From Guyparkeria hydrothermalis (GTDB lineage: Bacteria; Pseudomonadota; Gammaproteobacteria; Halothiobacillales; Halothiobacillaceae), in NCBI RefSeq assembly GCF_023555385.1, contig NZ_JAJSED010000001.1, positions 806,001 to 870,000 of the forward strand: a DNA stretch of 64,000 bases, written 5' to 3'. The position numbers and the translations under genes were made by a program. Positions 19,470-28,017 of this stretch are shown here, one piece after another; positions within the stretch are counted from its first letter, which is position 1; each line of letters starts with the position of its first letter. The notes under the pieces were generated by a model that worked only from the letters and a program-made list of their open reading frames with translations, ran no database searches and had not been told where the DNA came from.

Positions 19470-21704
19470 TTAAAAACCGGCCTTTCCCGAACCGGCCCGG
19501 AACACCATCGTGTCGCCCGATCCCCGCGTGGCTTCCTTGGCCCGGTACATGGCCGCGTCCGCGGAGCGCATCAGTCCGTCCAGCGTTTCCGCGTCCTCGG
19601 GGAAACGGGCCACACCCACGGAGGCGCGCACGCCAATCGGACTCGCCACCCCGGACACGGTCAAAGGAGTACTCAGACGCGCGCGGAGGCTCTGGCAGAG
19701 ATGTCTGATATCCGCGTCACTGTGCACCCCGTAGAAGGCGACCACGAATTCGTCCCCACCCAAACGGGCGACGATGTCCTCGCGCCGACCGACCGTCGTA
19801 AGGCGATGTGCCACCTCTTTCAGAACCTCGTCGCCGACGTGATGCCCGAGCGAGTCGTTTATCGGCTTGAAACCGTTGAGATCGACGAAGGCGAGCGCGA
19901 TCGACCGACCTTCACGAATGGCGTGCTGGCGCGCCTGCTCGAATCGCTCCTCCAGCCCCGATCGGTTGAGTACCTTGGTCAGGGGATCGTGCAACGCGCG
20001 GTAGTGCATGGCCTCCAGCCGCCGGTGGCGGACCGTCACGTCGTTGATCACGCACACGTATCGATTGATGCGCCGGCGGTCGTCGCGAATCAGGTCCACC
20101 GACCAACCCAGCACACGTTTTCGACCATCCGGCAGGCGGCACTCGATTTCCTCGGTCCAGCGCCCATGCAGGCGCAGGTTTCGCATACAGGACTCCAACC
20201 GGCGGCGACTGTTATCGACGACCTCGGGGGTGGTGAGCCGGTGACCGACCAACTCGGCCGACGGGAGTCCGACCAGTCGTTCGAAGGCAGGATTCACAGC
20301 CAGCACCTTGCGATGCCGGTCGAGAATCGCGATCGCGTCACCCGCTCCCTCGAAGACGGCGGTCGCCAAGCCCTCGAGTTGTTCGAAGGCCTGACGATCG
20401 GTCAGGTCCGTGAGTATGCCGACCAGCCCGGCGGGCGCGAATCGCTGCGATCCGACGCGCTCGACCCGCAGTTCGACCGGCAATTCCGAAGCCTCGCCGC
20501 ATGACAGACGGGTCGTCACCACGGCACGGGTCCGCGAGGTCCGCCGCTCGGGGAGCGCGGCCCAGTTCACGGCCTCCTGGACTCGCGCCTGGTCTTCGCC
20601 GTCCGCGAACAGTGTCAGCCAGGATTTACCCAGTCGGGACGAGCCGTCACAGCCCGTCATCCGGTCAAAGGCGGGGCTGAGAAAGATGAGCCGCCCCTTG
20701 GCGTCGGTGCGGAACACCGCATCGCTGACGCTGGTTGTCACGTCCCGCAGCAAACGCTCCGAACGCACCAGTTGCCGCTGCTGGATCTGCCACCGCATCG
20801 CGAGCCACATCACCGCCAACCCGAACAGGATCGCCAGCAGCTCGGCCACGCGGAACAGGCCCCTCATCGATCCGGACATCGGCGTGGGCCTCATCGCCAG
20901 CTGCCATTCCCCGTCGAGCGCAATCACCGGCGTGGTGAGCGCTTCCGGGCCGCCGAACAGCGCCGCTTCACCCGCAAAGACGTCGCCAACGGCACCAAGG
21001 CCCTCATAGCCCCTAACCGCCAAACGTCCTTCGTCCAGTAACTGTTTTGCACCGGCGCGTTCCATGACGGCCATCAAGTCGATCGGTGTGGACACTGCCC
21101 CCCAGTATTCCTTCTGCCCGTCGCCATCTACATCGAAGAAAATCGGCACCCGGTGGACAGCGGCATAGCCACCCTGTACCAATTCATAGGGTCCACCGAG
21201 GACCGACTCCCCGGATTCCATGGCGCGTCTTACCGATGCGGACTGCTCGGGATGCCCGCTCAGATCGAGACCGATGGCTGCCTCGTTGCCCTCCTCCGGC
21301 ACGATCAGGCGCAGGATATTGTCGGGGGCCACACCGATCAGGCGGATGACCGACGTGCGTTCGAGCATACGCTCGGCCACCTCGATCACCCGCGCCTCAT
21401 CCAATCCCTGATTGACCTCGATCAGCGCCCCGATGCTGTCGGAGACGTTCGATGCCTGATTGAGCTGGGATTCGATGCGAGTGCGGATGCCGGCGAGTTC
21501 GTCGAGGTCGGCGTGCAGGGTGGCCGTGGCCAGTTGCCGCTCCACGGCACCGATGCTTGCCAGCAGACCCGCCGTGACGAGCAGACCCGTGAGCAGTGGA
21601 AGGAGGCCGCCCACCAACCAGCCGCGCCGGTACGGGGGCAATCCCTGCACCCCGCCACGCTCTTCGCCGCTGTCGGAACTGGGTCGATTCAAGCGGGCCT
21701 CCAC
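19470..21704 (-). CDS. Membrane diguanylate cyclase: CHASE-like sensor, PAS domains, GGDEF
   Basis: A 744-residue inner-membrane protein that would make cyclic di-GMP. One helix spans about residues 29-53, a periplasmic CHASE-like domain about 55-280 (VPIFFDVDGDGQKEYWGAV), and a second helix about 285-304. Two PAS domains follow (FRTDAKGRLIFLSPAF and AILDRHRKVLAVNPAF), then the cyclase domain. The active site reads GGDEF in RLGGDEFVVAF, and RRED five residues before it fits the RxxD product-inhibition site. There is no EAL domain, so it is a cyclase and not a phosphodiesterase. The assigned start is a GTG with a weak ribosome site, so the true start may differ. The stimulus is unknown. Confidence 0.88.
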   Translation of the reverse strand: MEARLNRPSSDSGEERGGVQGLPPYRRGWLVGGLLPLLTGLLVTAGLLASIGAVERQLATATLHADLDELAGIRTRIESQLNQASNVSDSIGALIEVNQGLDEARVIEVAERMLERTSVIRLIGVAPDNILRLIVPEEGNEAAIGLDLSGHPEQSASVRRAMESGESVLGGPYELVQGGYAAVHRVPIFFDVDGDGQKEYWGAVSTPIDLMAVMERAGAKQLLDEGRLAVRGYEGLGAVGDVFAGEAALFGGPEALTTPVIALDGEWQLAMRPTPMSGSMRGLFRVAELLAILFGLAVMWLAMRWQIQQRQLVRSERLLRDVTTSVSDAVFRTDAKGRLIFLSPAFDRMTGCDGSSRLGKSWLTLFADGEDQARVQEAVNWAALPERRTSRTRAVVTTRLSCGEASELPVELRVERVGSQRFAPAGLVGILTDLTDRQAFEQLEGLATAVFEGAGDAIAILDRHRKVLAVNPAFERLVGLPSAELVGHRLTTPEVVDNSRRRLESCMRNLRLHGRWTEEIECRLPDGRKRVLGWSVDLIRDDRRRINRYVCVINDVTVRHRRLEAMHYRALHDPLTKVLNRSGLEERFEQARQHAIREGRSIALAFVDLNGFKPINDSLGHHVGDEVLKEVAHRLTTVGRREDIVARLGGDEFVVAFYGVHSDADIRHLCQSLRARLSTPLTVSGVASPIGVRASVGVARFPEDAETLDGLMRSADAAMYRAKEATRGSGDTMVFRAGSGKAGF

Positions 21705-21770
21705 AAATACATATGCCTTGGCAATTACGAGTCTAGCTCAGGTCTCTCCCAAGTCGTTCATGTAACGCAT

Positions 21771-21797
21771 AAAAAAACCGGCGCACCTGGCGCCGGT
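21771..21797 (-). terminator. Rho-independent terminator of the small membrane gene
   Basis: An 8-bp perfect stem (ACCGGCGC / GCGCCGGT) with a five-base loop ends, on the minus strand, in seven T residues. It lies 21 bases after the stop of the 49-residue gene and separates it from the cyclase gene. Confidence 0.88.
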
Positions 21798-21817
21798 CTT
21801 TCTGAGAGGCAAAAGCG

Positions 21818-21967
21818 TCAACTGTGCTGATGCCGATGTTCTTCTTCCAGGGCGTGTTTCGCGTCGCCCGACTTTCTCCACACCATCCACATAACGTATA
21901 GCGGCACACCAATAATGCCGATCATAGCGAGGATGCTGATGAGCACGATCTGCAGCTCGATGTCCAT
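21818..21967 (-). CDS. 49-residue single-span membrane peptide, function unknown
   Basis: Begins MDIELQIVLISILAMIGI, forming one strong membrane helix (about residues 5-29), and ends in an acidic, histidine-bearing tail (LEEEHRHQHS). GGAGG lies nine bases before the ATG and a clear terminator follows, so it is a self-contained transcription unit and likely real. A longer frame to 22027 exists but lacks such a ribosome site. It resembles in size small subunits or assembly peptides of membrane complexes, but I do not recognise a family. Confidence 0.65.
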   Translation of the reverse strand: MDIELQIVLISILAMIGIIGVPLYVMWMVWRKSGDAKHALEEEHRHQHS

Positions 21968-22104
21968 GAGATTCAACCTCCGCTGGTTTGTCTCGCATGA
22001 CCGACACCCACGGTGGGTATTGGTCACCCTGTCGACTGTAGACCTTCCTTATTGACCCATCAACCCAGAATATTACTTAAGTATTGCCTTTTATTCTTAT
22101 GTAC

Positions 22105-23028
22105 TTAGCGCATGTGCATCCCGAGTGAATCGGCGAGAAAGGCCGCACCACGCACCCCGCTGGAGTCGCCGAAGCTGGGCGGCACCAATCGCGTGGTAAT
22201 CGGGTCGGAAAAGACGAACTCGTCCCAACGAGCCGGGACCCGGTCGTACAGGACCTCGCAATTCGACATGCCACCGCCGAGCACGATGACATCCGGGTCG
22301 AACAGATTGATCACGTGTGCCAGCGCACGAGCCAGTCGGTCGACATATCGCTCCAGCGCCTCACTCGCGACCGAATCACCCGACTCGGCACGGGCGACGA
22401 TCTCCGCACCGTCGAGTCGCTCGCCGGACTGTTCGGCGTAGTCACGCTCGAAGGCCGGTCCGGAGAGCCATTGCTCGATGCAGCCCTCGTGCCCGCACCA
22501 GCAGGAGGGCCCAGGCTGCTCGCCCGCCGTCGTCCAGGGCAACGGGTTGTGCCCCCACTCCCCCGCGATCGCATTGCGGCCCAGAAGCACGCGCCCTTCG
22601 ACCACCAGGCCGCCACCGACACCAGTGCCCAGAATCACGCCGAAGACGGTGCCCGCTTCGGCCGCCGCTCCGTCAGCGGCCGATTCGGACAGCGCCAGGC
22701 AATTGGCATCGTTTGCCATCAGCACCTCGCGACCAAGGCGCGTCTCGAGGTCGCGCTTGAGCGGCCGGTCGTTCAGCACGACCGAGTTGGCGTTCTTGAT
22801 CAGTCCGGTGCGCGGCGAGATGGTCCCCGGTGTGCCGACCCCGATACTCGCGACCGCCCCGCACTCGGCCTCGGCTCGCTCGATCAGGGCCGCCATCGTC
22901 TCCACCGTGCCGGCGTAATCGCCTTGCGGCGTGGGTTCGCGCTCCCGCCACAGAATGTTGTGTGCGGCATCCAGTACCGCCACTTCGATCTTCGTCCCAC
23001 CCAGGTCGACGCCAAGTCGCTTTGCCAT
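22105..23028 (-). CDS. ROK-family sugar kinase (fructokinase/Mak-like)
   Basis: A 307-residue cytoplasmic kinase for a hexose, probably fructose or mannose. LGVDLGGTKIEVAVLD is the ATP phosphate loop. The ROK zinc motif CWCGHEGCIEQWLSG is complete and EWGHNPLPW precedes it. The order and sequence resemble E. coli Mak (YajF). ATG at 23028 starts the recognisable domain; the longer frame adds no similar sequence. It is separate from the Glk-type glucokinase at the left edge, so the region codes for two unrelated hexose kinases. The exact substrate cannot be read from the sequence. Confidence 0.88.
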   Translation of the reverse strand: MAKRLGVDLGGTKIEVAVLDAAHNILWREREPTPQGDYAGTVETMAALIERAEAECGAVASIGVGTPGTISPRTGLIKNANSVVLNDRPLKRDLETRLGREVLMANDANCLALSESAADGAAAEAGTVFGVILGTGVGGGLVVEGRVLLGRNAIAGEWGHNPLPWTTAGEQPGPSCWCGHEGCIEQWLSGPAFERDYAEQSGERLDGAEIVARAESGDSVASEALERYVDRLARALAHVINLFDPDVIVLGGGMSNCEVLYDRVPARWDEFVFSDPITTRLVPPSFGDSSGVRGAAFLADSLGMHMR

Positions 23029-23152
23029 GTCCAAATTCCCGTGTGTCCGCAAGAAAGACGGCCCGGCAGTCGGTCGGATCACAATCCACCCACTCGCCGG
23101 GCCGCATGCCTTCACTCCGGCCGACCGCTCGGGTCGACCGATGATGGCCGCA

Positions 23153-23650
23153 TCAGAGTGCCTTGAGGGCAGCCTCGTAATCCGGCTCGTCTGCGATTTC
23201 GCCTACCTGTTCGACGTGGCGAACCGTGTTGTCGGCATCCAGCACAACAACGGTACGGGCGGCCAGACCGGCCAGCGGACCATCGGCGATACGCACCCCG
23301 TAGTCGTCGAGGAATTCCGAATGACGGAAGGCCGAAAGCATGACCACGTCGTCCACCCCTTCAGCGCCGCCGAAACGTGCCTGGGCAAAGGGCAGGTCCA
23401 TGGAAATGCCAAGCACGGCCGTGTCGTCGAGCTCATTGGCGCGGCGATTGAACTCGCGCACCGACTGGGCGCAGGTGCCGGTGTCGAGGCTCGGGAAGAT
23501 GTTGAGCACCTTCTTCTGGCCCGCGAAGGCATCCAAGCCCTTGTCGGACAGGTCGCTGCCCGTGAGCGTGAATGCCGGTGCCTTTTCGCCGACGGACGGG
23601 AGCGTACCTGCCACCTGGACGGGAGTGCCCTTGAATGTGACCTGGGACAT
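23153..23650 (-). CDS. tpx: Thiol peroxidase Tpx lacking the resolving cysteine
   Basis: A 165-residue peroxiredoxin of the Tpx class, which reduces hydroperoxides. KVLNIFPSLDTGTCAQSVREFN holds the peroxidatic cysteine (C60). In E. coli Tpx the resolving cysteine lies in RFCGAEG; here the same place reads RFGGAEG (G94), and C60 is the only cysteine in the protein. The rest (DLPFAQ, RHSEFLDDYGV, GPLAGLAAR) matches the family closely. An AAGGAGG ribosome site fixes the start at 23650. The protein should therefore work by a one-cysteine mechanism with an outside thiol, or be altered in function. Confidence 0.93.
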   Translation of the reverse strand: MSQVTFKGTPVQVAGTLPSVGEKAPAFTLTGSDLSDKGLDAFAGQKKVLNIFPSLDTGTCAQSVREFNRRANELDDTAVLGISMDLPFAQARFGGAEGVDDVVMLSAFRHSEFLDDYGVRIADGPLAGLAARTVVVLDADNTVRHVEQVGEIADEPDYEAALKAL

Positions 23651-23720
23651 ACGTTGCCTCCTTAGCTTATTGCCAATATGCGATACGACGGCCGGCCACG
23701 CCAGCCGTCGGACGGAATGA

Positions 23721-24191
23721 TCAGTTGCGCAGCGTCGCGATGAGACGCTTGGGCTTGAGAAGCAGATCGAGCGCGCTGTTGATGTCCGGACAGACGACGT
23801 CGCAGGCATCCAGCGCGTGACGGGAAAGCCCCTCGGGCTGCATGACACCCAGACCGAGAACCGCCTCGGCGAGCATCAGCGCATCGTTTCGACCGTTGCC
23901 GATGGTGACGCACTCGCGCGCCGACAGTGTGCGCACGTAACGCTGCTTGGCCTCGTCCTGCAGGTGGTCGGACAAGGTCGAGAGCGTGACCGGCAGATCC
24001 TCGAGCCGGCCGGCGACATCCCCGTAGGTATCGGCCGTGATCACGTGCACGTCGACATGCTTGGACAACTCGCCCAGGCGCTCGCCGACACCCTCGACGA
24101 GTGCGCCGTCGAGCGCGAGCGTGCCGTTGTAGTCCAGAACCAGATGCGACAGGTGCAGAACACCCCGGCTGGGGATGGTGATTTCCAGCAT
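23721..24191 (-). CDS. HAD-family protein, soluble P-type-ATPase-like (COG4087 type)
   Basis: A 156-residue single HAD domain with no cap and no membrane segment. Motif I is LVLDYNGTLALDG and motif IV is TIGNGRNDALMLAEA. The position two after the nucleophile Asp is Asn rather than Asp, closer to P-type ATPases (DKTGT) than to ordinary HAD phosphatases. It starts seven bases after the stop of the Mrp gene and precedes tpx by 70 bases on the same strand. The substrate of this family is not established. Confidence 0.8.
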   Translation of the reverse strand: MLEITIPSRGVLHLSHLVLDYNGTLALDGALVEGVGERLGELSKHVDVHVITADTYGDVAGRLEDLPVTLSTLSDHLQDEAKQRYVRTLSARECVTIGNGRNDALMLAEAVLGLGVMQPEGLSRHALDACDVVCPDINSALDLLLKPKRLIATLRN

Positions 24192-24198
24192 TGACTCG

Positions 24199-25311
24199 TT
24201 ACTCCTCGATCACGATTTCCGGTCCGGCCTGGCTCTCGGACCGCACCGCCCGGCCTAGTCCGGCGGCCAGACGGCGCGCAGCCTGGCGATAAGTGCCGGC
24301 CAGCGCTCCCTCCGGGTCCTTCGATACCGTCGGGGTGCCGGCATCCAGATCCTCGCGGATCTGCAGATTGAGCGGCAACTGGCCAAGCAGTTCGGTGTCG
24401 TACTGTTCGGCGATCGCCGCACCGCCGCCCTCGCCGAAGATCGTCTCGACGTGTCCGCAATTCGAGCAGACGTGGGTGGCCATGTTCTCGATCACGCCCA
24501 GGATCGGCACCTGTACCTTGTTGAACATGTTGATCGCCTTGCGGGCGTCCAGTGTGGCGATTTCCTGCGGCGTGGTGACGATCACGCTTCCGGCCACCGG
24601 CACCTTCTGCGCCAGGGTGAGCTGCACGTCACCGGTGCCCGGCGGCATGTCGACGATCAGGTAGTCGAGCTCATCCCAGCGCGTATCGTTGAGCAGTTGC
24701 ATCAGTGCCGAGGTGACCATCGGACCGCGCCACACCATGGCCGACTCCTCATCGACCAGGTAGCCGATCGACATGGTCTGCAGGCCGTGGGCCATCACCG
24801 GCGCCATCGACTTTTCGTCCACCTGCTCGGGCTTGTCGCTGGTGCCAAGCATGCGCGGCTGGCTGGGGCCGTAGATATCGGCATCCAGCAGCCCGACGCG
24901 CGCGCCGTCTGCCGCCAGCGCCAGTGCCAGGTTGACGCTGGTGCTCGACTTGCCGACACCGCCCTTGCCCGAGGCGACCGCAATGATGTTCTTCACGCCG
25001 GGCAGCGGCTTGCCGTGCATGGCCGAGCCCTCCGGGGCGACGAACGCCACGGTGATCTTGGGGTCGATCGTGTCATCGACTCCCGCGACCGCCTCACGAA
25101 TCAGCCGAGTCAGCTCGGCCTCCCAGTCACCGAGAGGATAGTCGAGCACGACGTCGATGCGGCAGCCGCCGTCCCGGCACTCGACCCGTTCGATCGCCCC
25201 GGACTCGCCCAGGGTCTGGCCATTGTGGGGATCTTCGACCGCCGCCACCGCTCGCTCGATATCGGCGTTTCGGTCGTCGTTCGCGCTTCGCTTCTTGCCG
25301 AACAGGCCCAT
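24199..25311 (-). CDS. apbC: Mrp/ApbC-type iron-sulfur carrier ATPase
   Basis: A 370-residue cytoplasmic P-loop ATPase that binds and delivers Fe-S clusters. The N-terminal MIP18-like domain covers about residues 15-95. The deviant Walker A is VASGKGGVGKSSTSVNLAL, followed by LLDADIYGPSQPRML and IVDMPPGTGDVQLTL. The cluster-bridging CxxC is present as CSNCGH. The start at 25311 (MGLFGKKR) has GGAGA upstream; the longer frame to 25386 adds a segment unlike the family. It heads a probable unit with the HAD gene. Confidence 0.93.
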   Translation of the reverse strand: MGLFGKKRSANDDRNADIERAVAAVEDPHNGQTLGESGAIERVECRDGGCRIDVVLDYPLGDWEAELTRLIREAVAGVDDTIDPKITVAFVAPEGSAMHGKPLPGVKNIIAVASGKGGVGKSSTSVNLALALAADGARVGLLDADIYGPSQPRMLGTSDKPEQVDEKSMAPVMAHGLQTMSIGYLVDEESAMVWRGPMVTSALMQLLNDTRWDELDYLIVDMPPGTGDVQLTLAQKVPVAGSVIVTTPQEIATLDARKAINMFNKVQVPILGVIENMATHVCSNCGHVETIFGEGGGAAIAEQYDTELLGQLPLNLQIREDLDAGTPTVSKDPEGALAGTYRQAARRLAAGLGRAVRSESQAGPEIVIEE

Positions 25312-25460
25312 CAATTTCGTCTCTCCGGTTGGTTCTCTTGGCGCAGATGCCGGCGCGACGACCGGCACGACCCAACAGGGTAGCAAAATCGGACCATTTC
25401 GGTCTGGTTAAGCACAAGACAGCAGGCCCCGCTGCCGGGTCGGATGCGTACCGACACGCC

Positions 25461-27851
25461 CTATCGCCCCTTTTCCGCCGCCAGCACCGTTTCCTGCATC
25501 GGGAGCAGACTGTCGGGGTTGAGAGAGAGACTCGAGATGCCCTGCTCGACCAACCAGCGGCTGATTTCGGGAAAATCCGATGGCGCCTGCCCACAGATGC
25601 CGACGTACTTGCCCTGGCGCCGGCAGGCCTCGATGGCCATGCCCATCAGTTTCAGCACCGCCGGGTTGCGCTCGTCGAGTCCCTCGATCAGCGAGGAGTC
25701 GCGGTCCACGCCCAGGGTGAGCTGCGTCAGGTCGTTCGACCCGATGGAGAAGCCGTCGACGCGTTCGAGGAACTCGTCCGCCAGCAGCGCGTTCGCCGGG
25801 ATCTCGCACATCAGGTAGATCTTGAGGTCATGTCGGCCGCGCTCGAGCCCGGCCTTCGTCATCAGGTCGAGCACGCGATCGACTTCCTCCACGCTGCGGA
25901 CAAACGGCAGCATCACCTGGGCGTTGGTCAGGCCCATGCGTTCCCGCACACGGCGCAGCGCCTCGCACTCGAGCCCGAACGCCTCGGCGAACGAGTCGGC
26001 GTAGTAGCGCGAGGCACCACGGAACCCGAGCATGGGATTCTCCTCGTGCGGCTCGAAGCCCTCGCCGCCGATCATCGAGGCGTATTCGTTGGACTTGAAA
26101 TCCGACATCCGCACGATCACGGGCCGTGGGTAGAAGGCGGCCGCGATGTTCCCCACCCCTTCGGCCAGCGTCTGGATGTAGTACTCGTGGCGATCGTCGT
26201 AGCCAGCGGTATGCCGATCGATCTCGGCGCGCGTATCGGCATCCAGGGTGTCGTATTCCAGCAGCGCGCGCGGGTGCACGCCGATGCGGTTGTTGATGAT
26301 GAACTCCAGCCGGGCGAGCCCCACCCCGGCGGCCGGTAACGAGGAAAGCGCGAAGGCCTGTTCCGGATTGCCGAGGTTGATCATCAGATCGGTACGCGTG
26401 GGCTCGCTCCCCGAGAGGTCGAGCCGCTCGACCGTGAACGGCAGGATGCCACGGTAGACGTTGCCGGTGCTGCCATCGGCGCAGGAGACGGTCACCTCCT
26501 CGCCGTCCGGCACGCGCTCCGTGGCATCCCCACAGCCCACTATCGCCGGAATGCCCATTTCACGGGCGATAATCGCGGCATGACAGGTCCGCCCGCCGCG
26601 GTTGGTAACGATCGCCGCGGCGCGTTTCATGATCGGCTCCCAATCGGGGTCGGTCATGTCGGTGATCAGGATCTCGCCTTCGTCGAGCCGGCCCATGTCT
26701 GACGACGAGGCGATGATGCGCGCCCGCCCGGCAGCGATGCGATCACCGACGCTCTTGCCCTCGACGAGTACCTCGCCACGCTCCTCGAGGCGATAGGTGG
26801 CATGGGTCGCCGCCTCGCGCTGCGAGTGCACGGTCTCCGGACGCGCCTGCAGGATGAACAGCTCGCCCGTCTCGCCATCCTTGGCCCACTCGATGTCCAT
26901 CGGGCGGAATTCGCCCGCCTGTTCGGTGTAGTGCCGCTCGATCTCGACGGCAAAGCGTGCCAGTGTCAGCACCTCCTCGTCGGTGATCGCGAAACGCCGG
27001 CGTTCCTCCGCCGGCACGTCGACGTTGCGAGTCGAGGCCCCGTGGCGCGCCTCCTCGGTGTAGACCATCCGCACGGCCTTCTCGCCGAGCTGTCTCGAGA
27101 CGATCGGACAGAAATCGTCCGTGAGCATCGGCTTGAAGACATAGAACTCGTCCGGGTTGACCGCTCCCTGCACGACGTTCTCGCCCAATCCGTAGGCGGC
27201 CGTGATGAACACCGCGTCGCGGAAACCGGACTCCGTATCGATGGTGAACATCACCCCCGAGGCGGCCAGGTCGGAACGCACCATCTTCTGCACCCCGGCG
27301 GACAGTGCCACGGCCATGTGATCGAAACCCTGGTGGACCCGGTAGGAGATGGCCCGGTCAGTGAACAGCGAGGCGAAGACGTGACGGATGCTGTCCAGCA
27401 GCGCCGACTCGCCGGCAATGTTCAGGTAGCTCTCCTGCTGGCCGGCAAAGGAGGCGGTCGGCAGGTCCTCGGCGGTGGCCGAACTGCGCACGGCGACGTC
27501 CGGATTCTCGCCGTACTCCCGGCCCAGTTCGTGATACGCCGTGACGATCTCCTCGGCCAGATCCTTCGGCATCTCGGCTTCTGCGATCCAGTGGCGAATC
27601 TGCCGCCCGGCGCGCTCAAGGGCAACGACATCATTCGTGTCCAGCGATTCGAGCGTCTCGCGAATCCGGGACTCCAGATCGTTATGTCGCAAGTAGTGGC
27701 GGTAGGCCTCAGCCGTCGTGGCAAAGCCGTTCGGGACGCGAACACCTCGCTCGGACAAGCGAGCCACCATCTCACCCAACGACGCGTTCTTGCCCCCGAC
27801 AATGGCGACGTCGCCCATGCCGAGTTCGGAAAACCGACGGACAAATTGCAT
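25461..27851 (-). CDS. ppsA: Phosphoenolpyruvate synthase
   Basis: A 796-residue enzyme converting pyruvate and ATP to PEP, AMP and phosphate, the entry to gluconeogenesis. The ATP-grasp domain is N-terminal (VAIVGGKNASLGEMV, VAVRSSATAEDLPTASFAGQ). The phosphohistidine domain shows GGRTCHAAIIAREMGIPA, and the C-terminal PEP-binding barrel shows LMCEIPANALLADEF and GSNDLTQLTLGVDRDS. The ATG at 27851 with AGGGGG upstream begins the family sequence MQFVRRFSEL. It is divergent from the MBL-fold gene. Confidence 0.97.
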   Translation of the reverse strand: MQFVRRFSELGMGDVAIVGGKNASLGEMVARLSERGVRVPNGFATTAEAYRHYLRHNDLESRIRETLESLDTNDVVALERAGRQIRHWIAEAEMPKDLAEEIVTAYHELGREYGENPDVAVRSSATAEDLPTASFAGQQESYLNIAGESALLDSIRHVFASLFTDRAISYRVHQGFDHMAVALSAGVQKMVRSDLAASGVMFTIDTESGFRDAVFITAAYGLGENVVQGAVNPDEFYVFKPMLTDDFCPIVSRQLGEKAVRMVYTEEARHGASTRNVDVPAEERRRFAITDEEVLTLARFAVEIERHYTEQAGEFRPMDIEWAKDGETGELFILQARPETVHSQREAATHATYRLEERGEVLVEGKSVGDRIAAGRARIIASSSDMGRLDEGEILITDMTDPDWEPIMKRAAAIVTNRGGRTCHAAIIAREMGIPAIVGCGDATERVPDGEEVTVSCADGSTGNVYRGILPFTVERLDLSGSEPTRTDLMINLGNPEQAFALSSLPAAGVGLARLEFIINNRIGVHPRALLEYDTLDADTRAEIDRHTAGYDDRHEYYIQTLAEGVGNIAAAFYPRPVIVRMSDFKSNEYASMIGGEGFEPHEENPMLGFRGASRYYADSFAEAFGLECEALRRVRERMGLTNAQVMLPFVRSVEEVDRVLDLMTKAGLERGRHDLKIYLMCEIPANALLADEFLERVDGFSIGSNDLTQLTLGVDRDSSLIEGLDERNPAVLKLMGMAIEACRRQGKYVGICGQAPSDFPEISRWLVEQGISSLSLNPDSLLPMQETVLAAEKGR

Positions 27852-27954
27852 CGAAGCCCCCTGCTGATTCCGTGCCGAGTTACCGCTCGCCCGGGAGCGG
27901 TCCATGTCTGGAGCTTAGCACCGCTACCGGTGGCGTAAAGCCGGGCCGGGCGGG

Positions 27955-27992
27955 TTCATTGCGCACCGTCGGGCGCTATACTTCTGCCCGAC
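27955..27992 (+). promoter_or_regulatory. Promoter with inverted repeat over the -10, before the MBL-fold gene
   Basis: TTCATT at 27955-27960 and a good -10 TATACT at 27977-27982 are 16 bases apart and about 35 bases upstream of the ATG at 28018. A perfect 7-bp inverted repeat, GTCGGGC at 27968 and GCCCGAC at 27986, brackets the -10. It could be a repressor operator. Prediction by eye. Confidence 0.45.
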
Positions 27993-28017
27993 AGATTCTC
28001 TCCGCAAAGGCCCCATC

